In this document: positions 9,269-16,610 of the stretch, piece after piece | How positions within the stretch are numbered: position 1 is the stretch's first letter | Layout: every line of letters begins with the position of its first letter | From: Halopolyspora algeriensis | Lineage (GTDB): Bacteria > Actinomycetota > Actinomycetes > Mycobacteriales > Pseudonocardiaceae | DNA length: 64,000 nucleotides | Assembly: GCF_003337235.1 (NCBI RefSeq) | Contig: NZ_QPJC01000001.1 | Span: forward strand, 62,001-126,000 | Reading direction: 5' to 3' | Translations under genes and position numbers: made by a program | Notes under the pieces: model-generated | The model's input: only the letters and a program-made list of their open reading frames with translations | Told to the model about the DNA's origin: nothing | The model's database searches: none

Positions 9269-11614
9269 TCACTCGTCCTCGCTCTCCCCCAGTACCGCGC
9301 GATACTGCCACGCCACGTCCGCATCGACACCGTCGTCGAACAGGTCTCCCCGTGTCCGCCAGGGACTGTCGCTGGTGCGTTCCTCGTCACCGCCGCTCTG
9401 ACCGCCGGCGCCACCCGTGCCGCCCATCGGCATCATGCCGCCACGCATCGCCGAGCCCTGCTCGTCCGGAGGAGCCGCCCCTGCGGATCCGCTCATCGAC
9501 GCCAGACCGGTCGCGCCCTGTGCACTGCTGTTCGAAACGTCACTGCCCATGCTCGGCAGACCGACCGCACCGGGCCCTCCGGTGAAGTGGCCGACACCCG
9601 TGGACTGCCCCCACTGGTGACCGGCGGCACTGTCAGCAGGGCCGAACAGGGTGCCGGACACACTCCCGAACGAGTTGCGGATGTCCTCGTCGCCGGATCC
9701 GCTCATCGAGGAGAAACCACCGCCTCCCTGCAGGATCGTGGGCGCCGAACCGGCGGGCACCGGCTGATCGAGCGGTGCCCGAGAGGCCTGTCGCGGGGTG
9801 TAGGGCTGTTGCGGCTCCGCTGCCCCTTCCCCGCCGAAGTCCACCGTGTAACTCTGTGGTGAGCCGTTCTCGTCGGCCACGGTCAGCTGCAGCTCGCCGG
9901 AGGACGTCTGTTCGACCGTGATGGTCCGATTGCCGTTCTCGACGACGGCTTGACCTTCCGGACCGACCGGCACCTGAACCGTTCCCTCCGCACCGGCCGA
10001 GGGAGCGGGGACCTGCGGCACGGCCTGCCCCGTGCCGGGTGCCGCCGTCGACGACTTCCCTTCCTCCGCTCGTCCCGTGAACTCCTGACCGGCAGGGGCC
10101 TGCCCGGCCCCGCCCTGGTGCAGGACGAGGCCCTCCTGCCCGAAGCCGATCTCGTAGGTCTTCGGCCCGCCGTCCTCACCGGGAATGCTCAGCCGGACCT
10201 CACCGTTCGGACCCGGTTCGCTCACCGTGATCCGGTTCGGTCCCTCGCCGACCGTGATCTGCCCGCCCGCGGTGGGCGCAGGTGCGGCACCGCCCGGCTG
10301 TACCGCAGGAGGCTCCGGTGATCGTCCGGTCTCCCCGGGGCCGTGCGGCTCGGGCGTTCCGGGTGACTGCGGCCTCTCCGGCGGTTCCGGCATGCTCGGA
10401 GGGGTCGGAGTGGGCGATCCCTGCGGTGCTGCCGACGCGCTCACCGAACCACCACCGGCAGGACTCGAGACACCTCCCCCGGCACCGCCACCGCCGCCTG
10501 CGTTCGGCATGCCGGGAGGCCGGCCGTTCTCCTCCCGGCCCGGAGCAGGCGGGGGTGCTTGCTCACCGGCGGGCTCGCCCCGCGGCGGCCGCTGACCGGG
10601 ACGGCCCATGCTCAACTTCGCGAACGGATCGGCGTCGAGCTGCTCGAGCCGGTTCCTGAGCTCGGTCCACGCCTCCTCGGTGCGCTCGTACGCATGGTGG
10701 ATCCGATCGCGGAGATTTTTCACGTCGTGCGCGTACCAGGCACAAAACGTGTCCAGCCACGTGATGCGATCACAAGAACAAGTATCGGAACCGAGTGTAC
10801 TGCGACAAGCGGGAGATCCGGGAAGTTTGAGATCTTCCCAAGTGACATCGACTTTCGCGACGAATCCATGCCCGTCGGGTCCAAGAGCTTTGTTCACATG
10901 CTCCTGACCAAAATTCTGAACCCCGTAGTCGATGATGCGCTGAGACAGCGCGCGATCATAAGGACTCTGCGGGCTCGTCACCATTGCCGACATGACTTCT
11001 TGTGGGTTGGAGACCAACTTCTCCATGCCGTCGATGTCCTGAAGCATGTCCTCGGACTGATCGTGGAGCCCATAGGAATTCCAGAAAGTGCTGCGTTTTT
11101 TGAAGTCGGACAGTCCTCCCGGACCGATGAGCTCCCGCGGGACCCTCACAGCGGTCTTCAGGTGATTCCCGAGGGTTTCCGCCGCATCACAGTAGTCCTC
11201 GACAGGAGCCTTCATCGCCGCGTACTGCTCGCGTGCGGCATCCGCCGCCTTGCCCGTCCAGGCCGTGCTCAGCCGATGCTGCAGCGAATTCACGTCCTCG
11301 GCCCAGGTACGGCGGTTTCCGGCAAGCTCGGCCAAGCTGTCGGCGGCGGCGTTCAGCATTCCCCAGTCGATGCCTTCGATTCCGGGTATGTCGTGTGTCT
11401 CCGTGAAGCCCGTCCCCCAGACCGGGTACTCGGATCCGGGATATTTCTTCGCCGCTGCCGGATGCTCCCGCCAGCGCTTGAACACGCGCCCCCACACGTC
11501 GTGTCGCAGCACATTTTCGAGCTCGCCGAGTTTCTTCAGGTGAAAATCGGAAGTTTCTTCCGATTCCGGTTCGATGCTCGAGTTGACCCGAGCGCCGGGC
11601 GCCTCCGCGGACAT
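9269..11614 (-). CDS. Large WXG-type protein with proline-rich linker, probable type VII secretion substrate
   Basis: This protein has 781 residues. The first 330 or so are helical, with a W-T-G turn at 119-121 inside A-W-T-G-K-A-A-D-A-A-R-E-Q-Y, as in WXG100/PPE-like helical hairpins. Near the end of this domain Y309-E-R-T-E313 fits the Y-x-x-x-D/E type VII export signal. Residues about 340-450 are a proline/glycine linker. Two related beta modules follow, at about 459-492 and 561-594, then a Gly/Ser-rich region and an acidic C-terminus. There is no signal peptide or membrane helix. It starts 4 nt from the EspC-like gene's stop. The coding DNA for the helical domain is clearly less GC-rich than its surroundings. 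Its job after export is unknown. Confidence 0.75.
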   Translation of the reverse strand: MSAEAPGARVNSSIEPESEETSDFHLKKLGELENVLRHDVWGRVFKRWREHPAAAKKYPGSEYPVWGTGFTETHDIPGIEGIDWGMLNAAADSLAELAGNRRTWAEDVNSLQHRLSTAWTGKAADAAREQYAAMKAPVEDYCDAAETLGNHLKTAVRVPRELIGPGGLSDFKKRSTFWNSYGLHDQSEDMLQDIDGMEKLVSNPQEVMSAMVTSPQSPYDRALSQRIIDYGVQNFGQEHVNKALGPDGHGFVAKVDVTWEDLKLPGSPACRSTLGSDTCSCDRITWLDTFCAWYAHDVKNLRDRIHHAYERTEEAWTELRNRLEQLDADPFAKLSMGRPGQRPPRGEPAGEQAPPPAPGREENGRPPGMPNAGGGGGAGGGVSSPAGGGSVSASAAPQGSPTPTPPSMPEPPERPQSPGTPEPHGPGETGRSPEPPAVQPGGAAPAPTAGGQITVGEGPNRITVSEPGPNGEVRLSIPGEDGGPKTYEIGFGQEGLVLHQGGAGQAPAGQEFTGRAEEGKSSTAAPGTGQAVPQVPAPSAGAEGTVQVPVGPEGQAVVENGNRTITVEQTSSGELQLTVADENGSPQSYTVDFGGEGAAEPQQPYTPRQASRAPLDQPVPAGSAPTILQGGGGFSSMSGSGDEDIRNSFGSVSGTLFGPADSAAGHQWGQSTGVGHFTGGPGAVGLPSMGSDVSNSSAQGATGLASMSGSAGAAPPDEQGSAMRGGMMPMGGTGGAGGQSGGDEERTSDSPWRTRGDLFDDGVDADVAWQYRAVLGESEDE

Positions 11615-11617
11615 GGA

Positions 11618-11944
11618 TTACATCTCCCCCTGAAGCCGGCCGAGGCTCTGGCTCTCCGCTGCGTCGCGCGTGTCCATCTCCGCGAACGAGTTCCGCGCGC
11701 CCTCGGCGAGCGCCTGCACATGTTGTTTCGCCTTACCGAGCGAGTCCACGAGTTCATCGCGGGTGTTTTCGAAAACCGCCCCCACCATGGTTTCCCCGCC
11801 GAGGAGACCGAAGCAGTCAGCCGTCGCCTTGTCGGCTTTCACGGGTTTCTGCGCCTTCTCGAAAGCGGCACCCAACGCCTCGGTGTCACGAGCGACCGCT
11901 TCCATCGCATCGCCGTCGTACGACGGCCCCCCTGGCTGTCCCAC
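11618..11944 (-). CDS. EspC-like (PF10824-type) small secretion-associated protein
   Basis: This 108-residue all-helical protein has the layout of ESX-1 secretion-associated EspC-type proteins. There is a glycine pair in the turn (L-L-G-G-E-T-M, near residue 46), helices on each side, and an ending S-F-A-E-M-D-T-R-D-A in which F-x-x-x-D stands where Y-x-x-x-D is usual. The GTG at 11944 is chosen because AGGAGG precedes it by 5 nt; the open frame continues upstream. The stop lies 3 bp before the ATG of the 781-residue protein, so the two are almost certainly co-translated and may form a heterodimer for export, as Esx and PE/PPE pairs do. The family assignment comes from the pattern only. Confidence 0.65.
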   Translation of the reverse strand: MGQPGGPSYDGDAMEAVARDTEALGAAFEKAQKPVKADKATADCFGLLGGETMVGAVFENTRDELVDSLGKAKQHVQALAEGARNSFAEMDTRDAAESQSLGRLQGEM

Positions 11945-11957
11945 GAAGTCCTCCTGC

Positions 11958-12398
11958 TCACGTTCCCCGACTACGGCAGCGTTCCTCCGAACGGTTCGTA
12001 CCGACTCGAATGTGCGTGGTTGCCGATTGGTCCTGATCTTGCCAAACGACGTCCCGTGCAGAAGAACTTCGGAGAAGACGATTGCATTCGCAAACACGAG
12101 TGAGCGCTGAGCTACCGAGTGAAGCAGGTCCTGCGGAGGAAGACTGTGGAGAGAAGGAGGCTGCACCGGCGCCTGCGGCGGGTTGACCCGACTGTGCCGG
12201 AGGCTGCCCGCACCGGGGCGGATACCCCTGGGGCTGCGGTGGCGCCCGGTGGAGCGGGCACTGCGTCGACGGGTAGCCGTGACCCGCCGGCGAGCATCCG
12301 GACCGCTGCGAGCGCTCGCGCGTGTTCAGCACGTTCGTCAGCACGATACCGCCGCCGAGGAACAGCAGCAGGAACAGCGGAATGGTCACGGTCTCCAT
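11958..12398 (-). CDS. Putative small membrane protein, C-terminal part doubtful
   Basis: The frame opens with M-E-T-V-T-I-P-L-F-L-L-L-F-L-G-G-G-I-V-L-T-N-V-L, a convincing N-terminal membrane helix, followed by charged residues and a Pro/Gly/Gln-rich stretch. The last 45 or so residues (rich in Cys, Ser and Arg) look non-coding, and this DNA is AT-richer, so the real product may end sooner, for example after a sequencing or natural frameshift. The ribosome site (GGGA about 10 nt before the ATG) is weak. It lies between two tiny membrane-protein genes and the EspC-like gene, all on one strand. No function can be assigned. Confidence 0.45.
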   Translation of the reverse strand: METVTIPLFLLLFLGGGIVLTNVLNTRERSQRSGCSPAGHGYPSTQCPLHRAPPQPQGYPPRCGQPPAQSGQPAAGAGAASFSPQSSSAGPASLGSSALTRVCECNRLLRSSSARDVVWQDQDQSATTHIRVGTNRSEERCRSRGT

Positions 12399-12459
12399 GC
12401 GATCAACGTCCCGTCCGGCTGACCTGTCACGGGATCGAGCCGCACAACGGCGTCCGGAC

Positions 12460-12555
12460 TCAGCTGACCAGAATGACGGTGGCGATAACCCCGATCACGA
12501 GAGCGAAGAGAGGGGTGAGCAGGACGATGGTCAGATCGCCGAAGAACTTGCGCAT
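12460..12555 (-). CDS. 31-residue membrane peptide
   Basis: This short frame encodes M-R-K-F-F-G-D-L-T followed by about 20 uninterrupted hydrophobic residues to the C-terminal V-S, a single membrane helix with a positive N-terminus. The ATG lies 13 nt after the stop of the 55-residue membrane protein, which supports co-translation, although no strong ribosome site is visible. It belongs to the run of small membrane genes between glmM and the EspC-like gene. The function is unknown. Without homologues it remains a candidate gene. Confidence 0.45.
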   Translation of the reverse strand: MRKFFGDLTIVLLTPLFALVIGVIATVILVS

Positions 12556-12568
12556 GGTGGGAAACCGT

Positions 12569-12736
12569 TCAGTGCGTGGGTCGTCGGTGCCAGTGGTCGA
12601 TCAGCCAGTTACTGCCGTCGTGCACCACGTTGATCGCTTTCAATCCTACGACCACGAACGCGGACATGACGGCGAGGGCAGCTACCAGGCCGACCGCGAA
12701 CAACCCGACCATGATGGCGACAACGATGGCACCCAT
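12569..12736 (-). CDS. 55-residue membrane protein
   Basis: The frame encodes M-G-A-I-V-V-A-I-M-V-G-L-F-A-V-G-L and continues hydrophobic to about residue 37, enough for one long or two short membrane helices. A polar, Trp/His-rich tail ends in H-W-H-R-R-P-T-H. It starts 51 bp after the glmM stop on the same strand. The ATG is directly preceded by a perfect inverted repeat instead of a usual ribosome site, so translation may start on a short leader or be regulated there. I do not recognise the family. Confidence 0.5.
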   Translation of the reverse strand: MGAIVVAIMVGLFAVGLVAALAVMSAFVVVGLKAINVVHDGSNWLIDHWHRRPTH

Positions 12737-12752
12737 GTGAGAATGATCTCAC
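12737..12752. promoter_or_regulatory. Inverted repeat abutting a start codon, possible operator
   Basis: GTGAGA-ATGA-TCTCAC is a perfect 6+4+6 palindrome whose last base touches the ATG (minus strand) of the 55-residue membrane protein. It lies in the short gap after glmM. A dimeric regulator site at the head of the secretion-linked cassette is possible, as is a small RNA hairpin that blocks initiation. Confidence 0.35.
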
Positions 12753-12787
12753 ACCGGCAAGGCCAATGGGAGAGGTGAATCACAAAT

Positions 12788-14122
12788 TCACCGAATCGCG
12801 CCCACCACCTGCGCCAACCGGTCCGCGGTGTCCTGGGCCGCGTCGGCGGTCGGAGCCTCCACCATCACCCGCACCAGCTGCTCGGTTCCCGAAGGGCGCA
12901 GCAGGATCCGGCCGTGGTCGCCGAGTTCACTTTCCGCCTGCGCGATCGCGTCGACCACCGTGGGAGCCTGCACTGCCACGGCCTTGTCCACCACCTGCAC
13001 GTTGACCAGCACCTGCGGCAGCCGCGTCATCGTCTCGGCCAACGCATCGAGCGGTTTGCCCGTCGCGGCCATCCGCCCCATCAGGCGCAGCGCCGTGAGC
13101 AGACCGTCACCCGTGGTGGCATGCCCGGGCAGCACCACGTGCCCGGACTGCTCCCCACCGAGAGCGAACCCTCCGGCGCGCAGCTCTTCCAGCACATAGC
13201 GGTCGCCCACCGTCGTCGTCCGCAGCGTGATGCCGTGCTCGCGCATCGCCAGGTGCAGCCCGAGATTGCTCATGACGGTGGCGACCAGCGTGTCCTCGGC
13301 CAATTCACCGGACTCCTGCATCGCCACCGCGAGGATCGCCATGATCTGGTCCCCGTCCACGATCGTGCCCGAGGCATCCGCAGCCAGGCAGCGGTCGGCA
13401 TCACCGTCGTGTGCGATCCCCAGGTCCGCGCCGTGCTCCACAACGGCGGCCTGCAAACCCTCCGGGTGCGTGGACCCGACAGCGTCGTTGATGTTCAGAC
13501 CGTCCGGCTCGGCATTCAACGCGATCACCTCGGCACCGGCCCGCCGGTAAGCCTCGGGGGCCGTCAACGCGGCGGCACCATTGGCGCAGTCCACCACCAC
13601 CCGAAGACCGTCCAGCGGCTGCGGAGTCGCCACGAGCAGGTGGTCGACGTAGCGCTGCACGGCATCCGGCACGTCGCGCACACGGCCGACGCCGGCCCCG
13701 GTGGGGCGGTCACCGTGCTGCCAGAGCCGCTCGGCGATCTCGTCCTCGACCGCGTCCGGCAGCTTGTGCCCGCCTGCGGCAAAAAGCTTGATTCCGTTGT
13801 CCGGCATCGGATTGTGGGAGGCGGAGATCACCACACCGAGATCAGCATCCATCTCCCCGACCAGATGCGCCACCGCGGGTGTCGGCATGACCCCGACCCG
13901 GAGCACATCGGCACCCGCCGCGGTCAGACCCGCCGTGACAGCAGCCTCCAGCATCTCACCGCTGGCCCGGGGATCGCGTCCGACCAGGGCCACTCGGCGG
14001 CGTGCATCCCCGTGCTCGTAGAGCACCTCGGCCGCCGACGAAGCCACGGACAACGCCAGCTCGGGGGTCAGCTCCGCATTGGCCAGCCCTCGCACCCCGT
14101 CGGTTCCGAACAACCGAGACAA
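12788..14122 (-). CDS. glmM: Phosphoglucosamine mutase
   Basis: GlmM converts glucosamine-6-phosphate to glucosamine-1-phosphate, following GlmS in UDP-GlcNAc synthesis. The protein is 444 residues. The active-site phosphoserine is in V-I-S-A-S-H-N-P, the metal loop is D-G-D-A-D-R, and the C-terminal phosphate-binding loop is L-R-P-S-G-T-E. The N-terminus [11 protein letters not shown] is classical. I start at the TTG at 14122, because GGAGG lies 8 nt before it but directly abuts the ATG three codons upstream. It follows rpsI after a strong hairpin, as in the M. tuberculosis order rplM-rpsI-glmM. Confidence 0.96.
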   Translation of the reverse strand: MSRLFGTDGVRGLANAELTPELALSVASSAAEVLYEHGDARRRVALVGRDPRASGEMLEAAVTAGLTAAGADVLRVGVMPTPAVAHLVGEMDADLGVVISASHNPMPDNGIKLFAAGGHKLPDAVEDEIAERLWQHGDRPTGAGVGRVRDVPDAVQRYVDHLLVATPQPLDGLRVVVDCANGAAALTAPEAYRRAGAEVIALNAEPDGLNINDAVGSTHPEGLQAAVVEHGADLGIAHDGDADRCLAADASGTIVDGDQIMAILAVAMQESGELAEDTLVATVMSNLGLHLAMREHGITLRTTTVGDRYVLEELRAGGFALGGEQSGHVVLPGHATTGDGLLTALRLMGRMAATGKPLDALAETMTRLPQVLVNVQVVDKAVAVQAPTVVDAIAQAESELGDHGRILLRPSGTEQLVRVMVEAPTADAAQDTADRLAQVVGAIR

Positions 14123-14190
14123 GCAGATCATCCTCCAGAGTCAACAGCCCGCAAGCTCGGGCACCCAGACCTCGGCCACCCCCCAACAGA

Positions 14191-14250
14191 CAACTGCGGG
14201 AGCAGCCGCACGCCCTCATGGTGTGGACGAACGGCTGCTCCCGCAGGTTG
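14191..14250 (-). terminator. Hairpin terminator between rpsI and glmM
   Basis: A perfect 15-bp stem (14194-14208 with 14232-14246), extended by three more pairs across a one-base bulge, encloses a loop of about 23 nt. It begins 26 bp past the rpsI stop. There is no U-tract, which is common for actinomycete terminators. Confidence 0.7.
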
Positions 14251-14275
14251 TGCACGAGTCGTGCACGAAGTCGCG

Positions 14276-14788
14276 TCAGCGCTTGCTGTACTGCGGCGAC
14301 TTACGGGCCTTCTTCAGGCCGTACTTCTTGCGCTCCTTGGCCCGGGAGTCCCGGGTGAGCATGCCCGCCTTCTTCAGGGCCGGTCGATCATCGCCGTCCA
14401 GCTCCACGAGTGCTCGCGCAATCGCCATGCGCATCGCACCGGCCTGACCGGACGGGCCACCACCGTGGAGGTTCGCATAGACGTCGAAGCTGTCCACGCG
14501 GTCGACGGTCTCGAACGGTTCCCGCACGAGCTGCTGGTGCACCTTGTTCGGCATGTAGTCGTCGATCGACTTGCCGTTGAGCACGAACTTGCCGCTGCCG
14601 GGCACCAGACGGACCCGCACCACCGCCTCCTTGCGTCGGCCGACGGTCTGCACCGGCCGGCCGGAAGGAATCGGGGCAACATTCTGGGGCGCGGTCTCGG
14701 GCGCCGGCCCCACGGACTCCGGGGCCTCCGAAACTGGGCTGTCGGGCTCTGCAGTGGTCACGTTCTGGTCCTCGGGTCCCTCGGTCAC
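14276..14788 (-). CDS. rpsI: 30S ribosomal protein S9
   Basis: S9 (170 residues) is a small-subunit head protein whose C-terminal tail reaches the P-site tRNA. The core starts at about residue 48 with [12 protein letters not shown] and includes the motif [24 protein letters not shown] at the C-terminus. The first 45 or so residues are an acidic, proline-rich extension that is typical of actinobacterial S9. The GTG start overlaps the rplM stop (GTGA), giving a coupled rplM-rpsI operon. Confidence 0.97.
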   Translation of the reverse strand: MTEGPEDQNVTTAEPDSPVSEAPESVGPAPETAPQNVAPIPSGRPVQTVGRRKEAVVRVRLVPGSGKFVLNGKSIDDYMPNKVHQQLVREPFETVDRVDSFDVYANLHGGGPSGQAGAMRMAIARALVELDGDDRPALKKAGMLTRDSRAKERKKYGLKKARKSPQYSKR

Positions 14789-15231
14789 TTCGTGGCCTTC
14801 TTGTCCATCTCGAACGGCTGCGGGTTCTGCGCCTGGTGCGGGTGCTCGGGGCCGGTGTAGACCTTGAGCTTCATGCCCATCGCCCTGCCGAGCTTGTTCT
14901 TCGGCAGCATGCCCTTGATGCTCTTCTCGAGCAGCCGCTCGGGGCGCTTGTCCAGCACATCGCCGAAAGATTGCTTCCGCAGGCCACCGGGGTGGCCGGT
15001 GTGCCGGTAGGCGAATTCCTGGTCGCGCTTGTTTCCGGTCAGGGCCACCTTCTCGGCATTGACGACGACGACGAAGTCGCCGGTGTCGATGTGCGGAGCG
15101 TAGGTCGGCTTGTGCTTACCACGCAGCAGCGTGGCGGCTTCGGTGGCCAGCCGGCCGAGCACCACGTCCTCGGCATCGATCACATGCCAAGCGCGGGTCA
15201 CCTCGCCGGCCTTGGGGCTGTACGTGCGCAC
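14785..15231 (-). CDS. rplM: 50S ribosomal protein L13
   Basis: L13 (148 residues) is an early-assembling large-subunit protein. The sequence [17 protein letters not shown] and L-L-R-G-K-H-K-P are standard, as is the [11 protein letters not shown] segment. It is the first gene of the rplM-rpsI operon, with a good promoter about 220 bp upstream. Next to it begins the ESX-4-type locus, as in mycobacteria. Confidence 0.97.
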   Translation of the reverse strand: MRTYSPKAGEVTRAWHVIDAEDVVLGRLATEAATLLRGKHKPTYAPHIDTGDFVVVVNAEKVALTGNKRDQEFAYRHTGHPGGLRKQSFGDVLDKRPERLLEKSIKGMLPKNKLGRAMGMKLKVYTGPEHPHQAQNPQPFEMDKKATK

Positions 15232-15448
15232 GGGTCTACCTCGTCGTCGTTCGCGTCGAAATCTCGGTGCGGCCGTCGTATCCCGTCGCCCATCACGCCG
15301 GGGCGGATCTCCCGGATTCGCCCCAGGGGAACCGGCACGTCCTGTGGACCGCCGGGACCCTCACGTCAAGCGATCACCACACAGGTGATCGCCTCGGATG
15401 GGTCACCGGTCGAGCACCACAGTCGTGCACACCGCACAACAGAAAATG

Positions 15449-15478
15449 AGAATACTCGGTGGCTGATGGCACGGTCAA
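15449..15478 (-). promoter_or_regulatory. Promoter of rplM-rpsI
   Basis: On the minus strand TTGACC (15473-15478) and TATTCT (15449-15454) are separated by 18 bp, a good match to primary-sigma promoters. Transcription would start near 15442 and give a leader of about 210 nt before rplM. Confidence 0.7.
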
Positions 15479-15651
15479 AAGGGGTCCCCTCCGGCCGCGC
15501 CCGGGCAACCGCTCCCGAGGGGAGCAGCACCGCGCCGAGCCGATCTCGAACAGGGCCACCCGAACAGGGTCACCCCAAAGGGCCGCCCGGGAAGGATCGA
15601 TGACCATTCCGTCAACCACACCGGAAGATACCCGATACCGGAGCCTGCAGA

Positions 15652-15692
15652 GACGATGCCCCGGGGGGCAGCGTGACCCACGGGGCATCGTC
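15652..15692 (-). terminator. Hairpin terminator after the esxA-like gene
   Basis: GACGATGCCCC (15652-15662) is perfectly complementary to 15682-15692, forming an 11-bp stem with a 19-nt loop. It lies 34 bp past the stop of the esxA-like gene. No U-tract follows. Confidence 0.6.
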
Positions 15693-15726
15693 GGCGTGTC
15701 CGTGAGGACAGCTCCACCGCGCAGGC

Positions 15727-16017
15727 TCAGCCGCCGAACTTGGCAGCGTTGGCCCGCTCACCCTGCTGGTAGGACTCGTTGGCGACCTGCACCGCCGTGC
15801 CCATCTTGGCGGTGATCTCCTGCAGGTTCTGCGCGGCCTTGTCCCACTCGGCCTGGGCGGCGTAGTAGGCCTCCTGTGCCTGACCGGACCAGGTCTGGAT
15901 CAGCGGTTTGAGCAACTGCTCGAGCTCGTCGAGCTGGCCCTGGATCTGATTGGCGGTGTTCTGGAGGCTCTCGGCACCGGCGCCGAGCTGCCCGAAGTCG
16001 ACCCTGATCTCACCCAT
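15727..16017 (-). CDS. WXG100 protein, EsxA/EsxT-like
   Basis: This 96-residue ESAT-6-type protein should form a helical hairpin: W43-S44-G45 makes the WXG turn, and Y83-Q-Q-G-E87 at the C-terminus fits the Y-x-x-x-D/E export signal. It has no signal peptide and would be exported folded, as a dimer with its neighbour. It is the second gene of an esxB-like/esxA-like pair and corresponds in position to esxT (Rv3444c) next to rplM in M. tuberculosis. The gap between the two genes is 87 bp. Confidence 0.92.
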   Translation of the reverse strand: MGEIRVDFGQLGAGAESLQNTANQIQGQLDELEQLLKPLIQTWSGQAQEAYYAAQAEWDKAAQNLQEITAKMGTAVQVANESYQQGERANAAKFGG

Positions 16018-16104
16018 TGCGAATCTCCCTCGTGTGGTGTCGATGACATCGGCCCGTACAGCGCCGGATCGAGCGCTGCCGGTGCACTCCCGCGGAGGCG
16101 GAAC

Positions 16105-16416
16105 TCAGCCGCCGAGCGCGCCCTCGATCTTGCCCAGCGCCGCGGCCTGCTCCTCGTCCCGCTGCGCGTACTCCCGGCCGGAGGTCCCGATGTTCTCGCC
16201 GAGCTCACCGAGCTTGCTGGTGATCGTGTCGGCGTTCTCCCGGAAATCCATGAACAGGCGCTGGAACGTCTCCTTGGCACGCCCGCTCCACGAGGCGATC
16301 ATCGGCTCGATCTCGCTCTGCAGCTTGTTCACGGCCTGCTCGACGTTGTTGCGGACCTCATCGACCTGGCCGGAGGCCTTCTGCATCAAATCCGCATCGG
16401 TACCGAAACTGCTCAT
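16105..16416 (-). CDS. WXG100 protein, EsxB/EsxU-like
   Basis: This 103-residue CFP-10-type protein has W43-S44-G45 at the hairpin turn and Y83-A-Q-R-D87 in the C-terminal tail, a clear Y-x-x-x-D signal of the kind recognised by the third ATPase domain of EccC. It probably carries the export signal for the heterodimer with the adjacent EsxA-like protein. The gene matches esxU (Rv3445c) in position. AAGGGGG precedes the ATG by about 10 nt. Upstream, 16417-16610 is non-coding and presumably holds the promoter, though I see no clear consensus there. Confidence 0.92.
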   Translation of the reverse strand: MSSFGTDADLMQKASGQVDEVRNNVEQAVNKLQSEIEPMIASWSGRAKETFQRLFMDFRENADTITSKLGELGENIGTSGREYAQRDEEQAAALGKIEGALGG

Positions 16417-16610
16417 GTCGGCTTGACCCCCTTCTGTGTGTGGTCACGAAGATCGAACGAACTTCCGATGCAGACATTGCCATGTCCGGTTCCTCCCTGT
16501 CCCGGTTTTCGCGACACAACGTTGCGCTTGTGAAGGCGATACCGCGAATTCCCAGGTGAAACCGGATTTGCGGATGCGAAAGATTCCGGAGCTACGGCCG
16601 GGTTCCCCGC

